This document shows positions 1 to 6,583 of a stretch of DNA of 64,000 nt, piece by piece. The stretch spans positions 1 to 64,000 of the forward strand of contig NZ_JAIVKI010000014.1 of assembly GCF_020524905.1 (NCBI RefSeq), given 5' to 3'. Position numbers and translations under genes: made by a program. This DNA is from Microbulbifer variabilis. Lineage in GTDB: Bacteria; Pseudomonadota; Gammaproteobacteria; Pseudomonadales; Cellvibrionaceae. Below the pieces are notes generated by a model. That model was not told where the DNA came from. It saw only the letters and a list, made by a program, of their open reading frames with translations, and did not search any database. Positions within the stretch are counted from its first letter, which is position 1. Each line of letters starts with the position of its first letter.

Positions 1-1048
1 GCGCCGCGAGATAGTCCGCCTGTGAAGTGCCCGCCGCGATGTCGGCCTCCCCCTGCGTCCAGGTCACGGCCTGGAAACTGGCCGAGGCCAATGCCTGTTT
101 GGCGATACCTTGGGCGGCGACAGCCTGCGAGATCGCCGCCTCATACATGCCCGTCGTTCCGCCCTTGCTCAGCGCAGCGATAGTTTCGCCACTGTCACCA
201 TTGTTACAACCGAGCAACCGGTAGCTGAGGTCTTCATAACCCAGTCCATTCTCGCTATGGATCAATTCCTTGATAAAACCGCAGGTGCCGTAGATCGGCG
301 ACTCGCCCCGCGCAGACCACTGGGTGTTTGAAACGGTAAGCGGCACCGCCGCGCTCGGGCTGGATGCGTGCGCCGGAAAGCCCACACTATCGTATTCCTG
401 CGTGAGTGTGATTTCTCCATCCGATCCCCCGGCCAGTGACTGGCCGGCATTGCAGATATAGTTGAGTGAATGACTGTAAGTGCCCGATAGACGCACGCTT
501 TCCGTATCGAAGCTCTGCAGCGCCGGTATTTCGACCGTGCCATCATCCCTGACACCCAGCGCAATCTGGCCGCCCGCATCGGTCAGCACGAACGCATAGC
601 CGGGATAACCCGAGACCTCTACGATTTCGTTACCGGCATTATCTGTAATCTCCAACACCGGTATGACGACCGTGCCATCGTCCTTAATGCCCAGTGCAAT
701 CCTGCCGTTCGCATCGGTCAGCACGAAGGTATAACCGGGATAGCCCGAAGCCCCTACGAATTCACCGCCGGCTATTTCGGTATCCGCCAGCGCGGGTATT
801 TCGACCGTGCCATCCTCGCGGATACCCAACGCAATCTTGCCCGCTTCATCCGTAATAATGTACTCATATCCCGGCGCTGAGCCGGCAGTGGCGAGCGGCG
901 TTAGCGCCTTGCGGTTTGCAATAATCGAGGCGGTGGGGTCATAGGGCGATTTCACCCAGGCCGTCTCATTCCAGCCGTACAACCCATTATTTTCCTCGGA
1001 GGCATCATTCCAAACTAATGCCCTCCACCTCCACCGTGCTGAACTCAT
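1..1048 (-). CDS. Phage tail fibre fragment with SGNH/sialate-esterase-like domain (partial)
   Basis: An open frame of about 349 codons runs off the left edge, so its C-terminus is not visible. It can start at an ATG at 1048. The N-terminal part has the NNGLYGWNETAW tail-fibre signature, then three tandem units of about 45 residues of the form GYPGY-x-FVLTDA-x-G-x-IALG-x-DDGTVEIP (nt about 480-885). Close to the edge is WTQGEAD, which resembles the WxQGExD block of SGNH esterases of the sialate O-acetylesterase type; the Ser and Asp-His blocks cannot all be checked. Residues before NNGLYGW (RWRWRAL) look like an out-of-frame read-in, and the natural N-terminus probably lies in the overlapping 38-residue frame. 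I therefore read this as the body of a host-recognition fibre whose gene is broken. Alternative: two separate genes. Confidence 0.6.
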   Translation of the reverse strand, partial: MSSARWRWRALVWNDASEENNGLYGWNETAWVKSPYDPTASIIANRKALTPLATAGSAPGYEYIITDEAGKIALGIREDGTVEIPALADTEIAGGEFVGASGYPGYTFVLTDANGRIALGIKDDGTVVIPVLEITDNAGNEIVEVSGYPGYAFVLTDAGGQIALGVRDDGTVEIPALQSFDTESVRLSGTYSHSLNYICNAGQSLAGGSDGEITLTQEYDSVGFPAHASSPSAAVPLTVSNTQWSARGESPIYGTCGFIKELIHSENGLGYEDLSYRLLGCNNGDSGETIAALSKGGTTGMYEAAISQAVAAQGIAKQALASASFQAVTWTQGEADIAAGTSQADYLAA

Positions 1049-1121
1049 CACCAGCTAAAATTTCATTCAGGACATCAACGCTATTTTGCAGCTCCGCCAC
1101 CGAACCAAAAAAAGTGCTCAT
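1005..1121 (-). CDS. Short frame, probable N-terminal stub of the tail fibre
   Basis: A 38-residue frame starts at ATG 1121, 4 bases after the stop of the upstream tail gene, with a CAGGAA ribosome site. Its sequence (VAELQNSVDVLNEIL...) resembles the N-terminus of many prophage tail fibres. It stops at a TGA, while the next reading frame (+1) continues into fibre sequence. This fits a small deletion or frameshift separating the fibre head from its body. It could still be a real short tail gene; I cannot tell without a homologue. Confidence 0.45.
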   Translation of the reverse strand: MSTFFGSVAELQNSVDVLNEILAGDEFSTVEVEGISLE

Positions 1122-1125
1122 AAAG

Positions 1126-1596
1126 TTATTCCTGATAACTATCCACAGCGTGGGCCACGCCCCGGCTAAATTGTTGAAAGGTGTTCGGGTCCAGCAGGCC
1201 CGCGACGGTCTGCTCTTCGGTGAGCACAATCCGGTCTTCTATTTCCATGCGCGCGTTGTATTCCCAGATATGCGGGGCCAGTGGCCTGCAGTCGCTGAGG
1301 GGATGGGTAATAAAGCGCATCTTGTGAGGGACTAATCCCTGGGGCGTGAGTACCTCGGCGCTAAACCAGGCAATCGCATCGGACAGTGCGTGGGTGACAA
1401 AGCCCTCGAAAATAGCGGCCTCATTCGCTAACAATTTCCACTTAACGGGGAGCTCTGTGGGAACCCTGGCAAATCGGCGCCGCTGCCGGGCGCGACCGCT
1501 GGCCATTTCGGTGCGGATGCGGTTATCTAGTTTTTTTTGGGCATAGCCATCCTGTACCGGAGGGGGCAATTCCCCCGGGTATTTGATTAAGGCCAT
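1126..1596 (-). CDS. Phage tail protein, function unknown
   Basis: This 156-residue basic protein lies directly after the tape-measure gene (2-base gap) and before the fibre, the usual place for minor tail or tail-tip assembly proteins of siphophages. It has no signal peptide or membrane segment. It begins MALIKYPGELPPPVQDGY, then a run rich in Arg and Gln (residues 28-42). I recognise the general type from lambda-like prophage tail modules but cannot give a precise family. The frame is intact, so it may remain expressed together with the tape measure. Confidence 0.65.
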   Translation of the reverse strand: MALIKYPGELPPPVQDGYAQKKLDNRIRTEMASGRARQRRRFARVPTELPVKWKLLANEAAIFEGFVTHALSDAIAWFSAEVLTPQGLVPHKMRFITHPLSDCRPLAPHIWEYNARMEIEDRIVLTEEQTVAGLLDPNTFQQFSRGVAHAVDSYQE

Positions 1597-1598
1597 GG

Positions 1599-4208
1599 TT
1601 AAAATCCAGTACGGGATACGTTGTAAGTAGATTCGATAGCGGCAGCCGCGTCGCCGCCCTCGCGGATATTGGCAACGAAGATATTAATTACATCGGACTC
1701 ACCAACCCCTTGTGAGCGCTCGACCTGCCCCGCCCGGCTGGCATCCTCAATCAAGTTCACAATGATGCTGCTTTGTTGATTGAGCATTTTGGCCGTTTCC
1801 CGGCGGCTGGTAACCTGAGCCGGGCCATTGACTATTTCCGGACCATATTCGCCAACAATCCCCCATTGACCTGCAGGAATATTTCCCCCGTTATCAAATG
1901 CCCCTGCGTAACTCGGCTCTTTGATGCTGTTAAGCTGGCTAGCGATCTGTAGCCCCTGAGTGGTGGCACCAATGATTAGGGGAATGTTTTGAGGGAATCC
2001 GGCCTTTGAAGCCTGAGCAATATTTTGGCTCATTGCCACGGCTGCTTCGGCTATGGCGTAGGCTTTGGATATACCGAATAGTGTTTTGTAAATGCCGCTC
2101 TGCTCACCGGCAAATTGAGCAGTTAAATCAGCCAGGGCGCTAAAGGTTTGTGCACCCGCTCTCAAGCGGTTTTTACTGTGCTGCTTCTCCAGCTCATCAA
2201 TCATTTTGATGCGGCGCTGCTCTAGCTCCCACTCCAGCGCATAGCGTTCATTGGCCGTGAGTTCAGTATTCTCAAGAAGCGCATTCCTGCGGCGCTCGTG
2301 CTCCTGATTTATCAGCTCAATCTGGTCGTCGATGGAGAGCTGTTCATGGTTATCACCGAAACCAGACAGTACCCGCTGAGATACTTCCTCGCTGTACTGG
2401 TCCTTATTACGCTGCAGGAGGTCTTCGCGTTTCTCGGGATCGTGCACATTCTCTTCAATAATGCGCTGTCGGCGACGATAGCTCTCAGCTAAAGCCTCTT
2501 CCTCTGTCAGCAGGCTCTGGCGTAGGTTCTCGACCATATCCAGACGCTTCTGTACGGTACGGTCAAATTGTTCTTGTAGTGCGCGCTCAAGGGCTGGGAG
2601 ATCATCTCTCACGCTAGAAGAGTTAGTACCAAGCTCACGACCAACTGGAGCGAGAGGCAAGGGCTCGCCATCTTCGGTCTTCGCTTTAGGCTTGCCCAGG
2701 TTGGCTAATCGCTCCTCTGCCTCTTGTAGAGACTGATTAAGCGTATCAATCTGGCTATTAATTTTTATAATCTGACTGGAGTTATCAACGCGGCGTATAC
2801 CGTCATTAGTATTTGTGGCTCCATACTGAAGGTTGGTTCGCCTCTCCACCAAGGACGCAATTTTTTTGTTGATAGAACGCTTTTCTTCAGCAATCTCCAG
2901 TTTGATCGCTTCTCGCTGCGCCGCGGTGAGGTCTTTATATTTACGCTCCAACTGAGAAATCTTTCCAGAAAGAGACTCTGCCCGTTTTTCCGCTGCCTCA
3001 GCTCCGCTACTCCAGGTAGCTAATGACAATGCTGCAACTGTTATCACACCGACAGGGCCGCCCATGAATGCAAATGCGGATTTCAATCCCGTAGCGGCAA
3101 CGGTCGCCGCACGAGTTGCAATCGTAGTGCGGCCTACAGCCTGGCCCAGCGCATTGGTTTGAATCGTGGTTTTGTAGGTCGCGGCATTGAGCAGACCCAT
3201 CTGAACAATTTGCTTACTGATAGCGCCTGCAAATTTTCCGGCAAGAATTGCAGCGACTGCGGTAAGCACAAACTCCATACCACCGGCAACATCGCGCACT
3301 GCCTCAGCATCATTGCCAAAACTCGTGAGTTTCTTGGCGAGGGCCTCAATAGCTCCTGCAACAGACTTGGACGCCCCAGTAACGCTGTCCAATTGCCCAA
3401 TCGTCGCAGTGATTCCTGTATTCAGATTTGTTAGGCTCTGGCCGATGGCGGTGTTCATCAAAGAGGCTTCTTTATCGATATCTTTAGCGGCCGCCTGGAA
3501 TGCCTTCACCAAAGTTTCTGCACTCAGCTCGCCATCCCCAGCCATTTGCCTGAGCTTGCCATTGGCTGCCCCTGCGGCGTCGCTGGTCAGGTCAAGATAA
3601 TCAACCAACGCCTTTTGCAGGCGTGGAGCATTCTCCATCACAGAATTAAATTCATCCCCGCGAAGAACCCCGGAGGCGAGACCCTGGGCCAACTGACGCA
3701 AGGCTCCGGCACTTTCCTGAGCAGAGGCGCCAGATACCAACATGGCTTGATTAATCGTCTTGGTGACCGCCAGAATATCTTCCTGACTTTCGAATAGATG
3801 TTCACCGGATTGCGCCAAGCGTTGATACAAAACAGCCGTAGAATCCAGGGAACCCCGCGTATCGAATGCGATTTCAACCAGACTCTGTTGAACATCTACC
3901 AACTCCTGAGTGCCATCGGTCACCAGCCGCAAGCGATTAGTCAGATTGGTCCAAGTATCGGTGTAACGCACTATCTCCCGAATAGACAGAGCAGCACCGA
4001 CAGAGGCCAGCGCTCCCGCAAGCAGGTTGCTGCTTGTAGCCATCGTTTGAATACGGCCACTAGCTTGACTGCTACTGCGACCCAGGCTTTCCACCGTCCT
4101 CTCAGCCTTAACGCCAGAGCGCTCCATAGCATCCAGTTTCCGTCGGGCAGCATCAGGCCCCACGGCTTCGACATGAATGCCCAGGTGAGCGATCTGACTA
4201 ATCAGCAT
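1599..4208 (-). CDS. Phage tail tape measure protein
   Basis: About 869 residues if started at ATG 4208 (MLISQIAHLGIHVEA); a TTG 24 bases upstream would add 8 residues that lie in or at the IS200 end, so I reject it. Residues about 45-230 match the lambda-type tape-measure N-terminal domain (SIREIVRYTDTW, LAQGLASGVLRGDEF). Hydrophobic helices follow, then a long Lys/Glu-rich coiled coil (about 430-690) and an Ala-rich end. Such proteins set tail length and form the channel through which DNA leaves. The IS200-like element sits directly upstream and has probably replaced its promoter and upstream neighbours. There is no good ribosome site before the ATG, so expression is doubtful. Confidence 0.88.
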   Translation of the reverse strand: MLISQIAHLGIHVEAVGPDAARRKLDAMERSGVKAERTVESLGRSSSQASGRIQTMATSSNLLAGALASVGAALSIREIVRYTDTWTNLTNRLRLVTDGTQELVDVQQSLVEIAFDTRGSLDSTAVLYQRLAQSGEHLFESQEDILAVTKTINQAMLVSGASAQESAGALRQLAQGLASGVLRGDEFNSVMENAPRLQKALVDYLDLTSDAAGAANGKLRQMAGDGELSAETLVKAFQAAAKDIDKEASLMNTAIGQSLTNLNTGITATIGQLDSVTGASKSVAGAIEALAKKLTSFGNDAEAVRDVAGGMEFVLTAVAAILAGKFAGAISKQIVQMGLLNAATYKTTIQTNALGQAVGRTTIATRAATVAATGLKSAFAFMGGPVGVITVAALSLATWSSGAEAAEKRAESLSGKISQLERKYKDLTAAQREAIKLEIAEEKRSINKKIASLVERRTNLQYGATNTNDGIRRVDNSSQIIKINSQIDTLNQSLQEAEERLANLGKPKAKTEDGEPLPLAPVGRELGTNSSSVRDDLPALERALQEQFDRTVQKRLDMVENLRQSLLTEEEALAESYRRRQRIIEENVHDPEKREDLLQRNKDQYSEEVSQRVLSGFGDNHEQLSIDDQIELINQEHERRRNALLENTELTANERYALEWELEQRRIKMIDELEKQHSKNRLRAGAQTFSALADLTAQFAGEQSGIYKTLFGISKAYAIAEAAVAMSQNIAQASKAGFPQNIPLIIGATTQGLQIASQLNSIKEPSYAGAFDNGGNIPAGQWGIVGEYGPEIVNGPAQVTSRRETAKMLNQQSSIIVNLIEDASRAGQVERSQGVGESDVINIFVANIREGGDAAAAIESTYNVSRTGF

Positions 4209-4231
4209 TTTGTAGAGTCCAGTAATCAGCA

Positions 4232-4252
4232 ACCACCCGCATAGCGGGTGGT
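4232..4252 (-). repeat. IS200 right-end hairpin
   Basis: Palindrome ACCACCCGC-ATA-GCGGGTGGT downstream of tnpA, just before the tape-measure start; likely the TnpA recognition hairpin of the right end. Confidence 0.7.
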
Positions 4253-4260
4253 ATGGTGAA

Positions 4261-4277
4261 AGCCCCCAGAGGGGGCT
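4261..4277 (-). terminator. Hairpin after tnpA
   Basis: AGCCCCC-AGA-GGGGGCT, two bases past the tnpA stop; on the minus strand it is followed by only three T. Probably a weak tnpA terminator. Confidence 0.5.
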
Positions 4278-4279
4278 AT

Positions 4280-4714
4280 TTACAGCCCCGCCAGTTGCAT
4301 CTGCTCTTGCCGGCGTTCTTCAACCTCTTGATTCTTGATGTACTCTCGTATCATCTGCTCATCAAGACCTACTGTACTCACGCAGTAGCCCCGAGCCCAA
4401 AAATGTCTTCCTGTGAAATTTCTCTGCACATGCTTATACTTCCGAAATATCTGGATCGCAGATTTCCCTTTCAGAAACCCAACCGTATTGGAAACACTTA
4501 ACCTTGGAGGAATCATTAACAACATATGAATGTGATCCCTCATTGCGTATCCCTCGACCAACTCAATGCCTTTTTGACGACATAAGTCTCGGAATATTGC
4601 TCCAATCTCACGTCTCAATGCCCCAAATAACGCTTTCTTTCGATACTTGGGCACAAATACCACATGGTACCTGCAATAATGTTTCACGTGAGCTTGGCAC
4701 TGCCAATCTCGCAT
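4280..4714 (-). CDS. tnpA: IS200 transposase TnpA (Y1 HUH)
   Basis: 144 residues, the usual size for IS200-type TnpA. It shows the HUH metal-binding motif as HIHML (about residues 61-65), the KYRKKALFG and GRHFWARGY segments of the family, and the C-terminal helix EQMIREYIKNQ with the likely nucleophilic Tyr. The enzyme excises and inserts the IS as single-stranded DNA through a 5'-phosphotyrosine link. The frame is complete, so the element may be active. The ribosome site AAGGAGG and the ATG lie in an RNA stem that should hold translation low. Confidence 0.93.
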   Translation of the reverse strand: MRDWQCQAHVKHYCRYHVVFVPKYRKKALFGALRREIGAIFRDLCRQKGIELVEGYAMRDHIHMLLMIPPRLSVSNTVGFLKGKSAIQIFRKYKHVQRNFTGRHFWARGYCVSTVGLDEQMIREYIKNQEVEERRQEQMQLAGL

Positions 4715-4755
4715 ATGGCCTCCTTAAAGAACTTGCCGGTTCATGGAGGCCATAT
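4713..4755 (-). promoter_or_regulatory. Hairpin sequestering the tnpA ribosome binding site
   Basis: An 11-bp perfect inverted repeat (ATATGGCCTCC at 4713-4723, GGAGGCCATAT at 4745-4755) with a 21-base loop pairs the AAGGAGG ribosome site and part of the start codon. IS200 is known to limit TnpA synthesis by such a stem. Confidence 0.8.
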
Positions 4756-4795
4756 TTTCACTCTGCACGCCGGAACGGCAGAGCCTTGTCAAGTC

Positions 4796-4814
4796 CCACC
4801 GCCTGAGGCGGTGG
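4796..4814 (-). repeat. IS200 left-end hairpin
   Basis: Palindrome CCACCGCCT-G-AGGCGGTGG upstream of tnpA, the place where Y1 transposases recognise the left end. Its stem resembles the right-end hairpin. Confidence 0.7.
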
Positions 4815-4825
4815 TTTACCTATTT

Positions 4826-5508
4826 GTTAATTAATACCGCGGCAGCGCCCCGCGAAAGTAAGACAGAGGCTGACCCTCCAAGATTTCTGGCGAATACACG
4901 ATATGGCCGGCGAGCTGGGTTATATCGGGCTGCAAATCGCTATGGACCTCTCGCTGCTGACAACTATGCGTCGCGGTGACGTGTGCAGCTTACGGCTAGA
5001 CGAGCACGTCACCGAGTCCGGCATTGATAAGGGGGTAGATAAATCAATCAACCAGAGAGGCGAAGAAAGGGCCACATATTTGCGCTGGTCTTACAATCAG
5101 CATCCCGGGTTGCGCCAAGTAATCAACCGGGCCCGGCAACTATCCCTGCAAAACTACCGCTGCCCGTTTGCAGTTTCGTATCAACCGAAAAAGAGACAGC
5201 CCAGAGCGAAACAGGATGAGCACTGGTGCCGACTAATGCCTGCAAGGCTATCAAATCAGTTTAAGGAAGTACGTGATGCCGCAGGAGTTCGCCAGGACTT
5301 GCCCAGTAGTGCCAGGCCAACCTTTCACGAAGTCCGCGCCCTAGCCTCTCACCTACTCAAAAAGTCCGGCCATAGCTCAGAGGAAATTGCAGAAATATGC
5401 GCCCACACAGACGCGGAGATTACTGAGAAGTTTTATCTCGGGGGACATGAGCGGGAATACAAAGAAGTGGGTATCAGCATCGACCCGAAATTGCTAATGC
5501 GGAAGTGA
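4826..5508 (+). pseudogene. Truncated tyrosine integrase (catalytic domain only)
   Basis: The frame opens at the IS200 end with RQRLTLQDFWRIHDMA, a typical start of the catalytic half of phage integrases, and continues to TGA at 5508; an ATG at 4903 is internal. Catalytic residues are visible: Arg in TTMRRGDVCSL, His-x-x-Arg in FHEVRALASH, the later His in ICAHTDAE and a Tyr in EKFYLGGH. The arm-binding and core-binding N-terminal part (about 170 residues) is missing. It reads toward the 3' end of tRNA-Pro, so the element used that tRNA as its attachment site. Without its N-terminus it should not integrate or excise DNA. Confidence 0.85.
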
Positions 5509-5514
5509 TTGAGA

Positions 5515-5560
5515 GTTTTTGTACGGGGTTTTTGTACGCTTGGGAATTGGTTTTTGTACG
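5515..5560 (+). repeat. Three GTTTTTGTACG repeats, probable integrase arm sites
   Basis: Direct copies of GTTTTTGTACG at 5515-5525, 5528-5538 and 5550-5560 lie between the integrase stop and tRNA-Pro, where arm-type sites of tyrosine integrases sit. The function is inferred from position and repetition. Confidence 0.6.
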
Positions 5561-5607
5561 CTCAATCTCAAAAACTGGCTGAAAGCCGCATGAGATATAG
5601 AGAAAAA

Positions 5608-5684
5608 TGGTCGGAGTGGCCGGATTTGAACCGACGACCACCACACCCCCAGTGTGGTGCGCTACCAGGCTGCGCTACACTCCG
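5608..5684 (-). tRNA. tRNA-Pro (GGG)
   Basis: 77 bases with encoded CCA. The acceptor CGGAGTG pairs with CACTCCG, the anticodon loop contains GGG, and the T loop is TTCGAAT. It lies downstream of ihfA-merR as in Pseudomonas and serves as attachment site of the left prophage remnant. Confidence 0.96.
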
Positions 5685-5798
5685 ATTTTTGAAAATCGCT
5701 CACTTCGCTAAGTGATTGATTTTTAAAGACATCGTATCTCGATGAGGCGTGAATCATACCGGACTAGGGCAGGATTGCAAGCCCGTATCGGTACTTTT

Positions 5799-6167
5799 TT
5801 AGAAATTCTTTCTCCCGTCCAGCAGGGCTACCACATCTTTGAGTTCCGCAATCACTTCCGGCAGTACCTGCTGTAGCTGCACCACTTCTGCCCTTTCGCT
5901 GCCGGTCTCTATCTGCTGGCGGGCTCCTCCAATGGTATAGCCCTCTTCATAGAGTAGCGCACGAATCTGGCGCACCATAATAACGTCCTGGTGCTGGTAG
6001 TAGCGGCGGTTACCGCGGCGTTTAACGGGCTTCAGCTGTGGGAATTCCTGCTCCCAGTAACGCAATACATGGGGCTTCACGGCACACAGTTCGCTCACCT
6101 CACCAATGGTGAAATAGCGCTTACCGGGGATTGCAGGTAGCTGAGCATTATTGCTCGGTTCCAGCAT
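5799..6167 (-). CDS. MerR-family transcriptional regulator
   Basis: 122 residues. The N-terminal half holds the MerR winged helix: [21 protein letters not shown] (residues about 19-39) and the wing [16 protein letters not shown], then a short coiled dimerisation helix ending in [10 protein letters not shown]. There is no effector domain with metal-binding Cys, so the signal is unknown. It overlaps the end of ihfA by 20 bases with its own GAGGAAC ribosome site, so the two are cotranscribed. The same merR-like gene follows ihfA in many gammaproteobacteria. Confidence 0.9.
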   Translation of the reverse strand: MLEPSNNAQLPAIPGKRYFTIGEVSELCAVKPHVLRYWEQEFPQLKPVKRRGNRRYYQHQDVIMVRQIRALLYEEGYTIGGARQQIETGSERAEVVQLQQVLPEVIAELKDVVALLDGRKNF

Positions 6168-6453
6168 GTTCCTCTACTCGTGTCTTGAGTTTTTGCCCTG
6201 GTTTGAAGGTGACTACCCTGCGGGCTGAGATGGGGATTTCCTCGCCGGTCTTGGGGTTGCGACCGGGACGCTGGCTTTTATCGCGCAAGTCGAAATTGCC
6301 AAAGCCCGAGAGCTTGACCTGCTCGTTGGTCTCCAGCGCATTGCGGATTTCCTCGAAGAAATACTCGACGATCTCTTTCGCTTCGCGCTTATTAAAGCCC
6401 AGCTCCTCGTACAACTTTTCGGCGAGCCCGGCCTTGGTCAGTGCCTCTGTCAT
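6148..6453 (-). CDS. ihfA: Integration host factor subunit alpha
   Basis: 101 residues, standard length. It starts [18 protein letters not shown] and contains the DNA-bending arm [20 protein letters not shown] (about 63-82) that inserts a Pro into the minor groove. It forms the IHF heterodimer with the ihfB product at 57749-58057, also in this window. IHF shapes DNA for phage integration, replication and transcription, so it may serve both prophages. It follows pheT, with a hairpin in the 130-base gap. Confidence 0.98.
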   Translation of the reverse strand: MTEALTKAGLAEKLYEELGFNKREAKEIVEYFFEEIRNALETNEQVKLSGFGNFDLRDKSQRPGRNPKTGEEIPISARRVVTFKPGQKLKTRVEEHAGTEQ

Positions 6454-6536
6454 TGGATCCTACCAATTGATTCAGAGGCGTCGACTCCAGATCGGAAGCG
6501 GCCCAAACCGCGGCGGCTTTCAACCCGGAAGCAGAC

Positions 6537-6572
6537 GCTCTCGGGGTGCAATGCAGTCTGCACACCGAGAGC
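6537..6572 (-). terminator. Intergenic hairpin between pheT and ihfA
   Basis: GCTCTCGG and CCGAGAGC pair, extended by GTGCA/TGCAC after one mismatch. It lies directly after the pheT stop. No T run follows, so it may be a partial terminator or a processing or stability stem. Confidence 0.45.
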
Positions 6573-6583
6573 ATCATGCTCTG

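Larger units (their letters stand above)
4226..4830 (-). mobile_element. IS200-like insertion sequence (tnpA only)
   Basis: About 0.6 kb with one Y1 transposase gene and no terminal inverted repeats, as in the IS200 branch of IS200/IS605. Each end carries a subterminal hairpin: 4796-4814 upstream of tnpA and 4232-4252 downstream, with related stems (CCACCGCCT/AGGCGGTGG and CCACCCGC/GCGGGTGG). The exact ends are not marked by a target duplication and are estimated to within about 10 bases. It separates the tape-measure start from a truncated integrase. Confidence 0.8.

Noticed and set aside
480-885. Possible tandem DNA repeat element at the left edge
   Set aside because: The repeats are in frame and encode three similar protein units of a tail fibre, not a mobile or satellite repeat.
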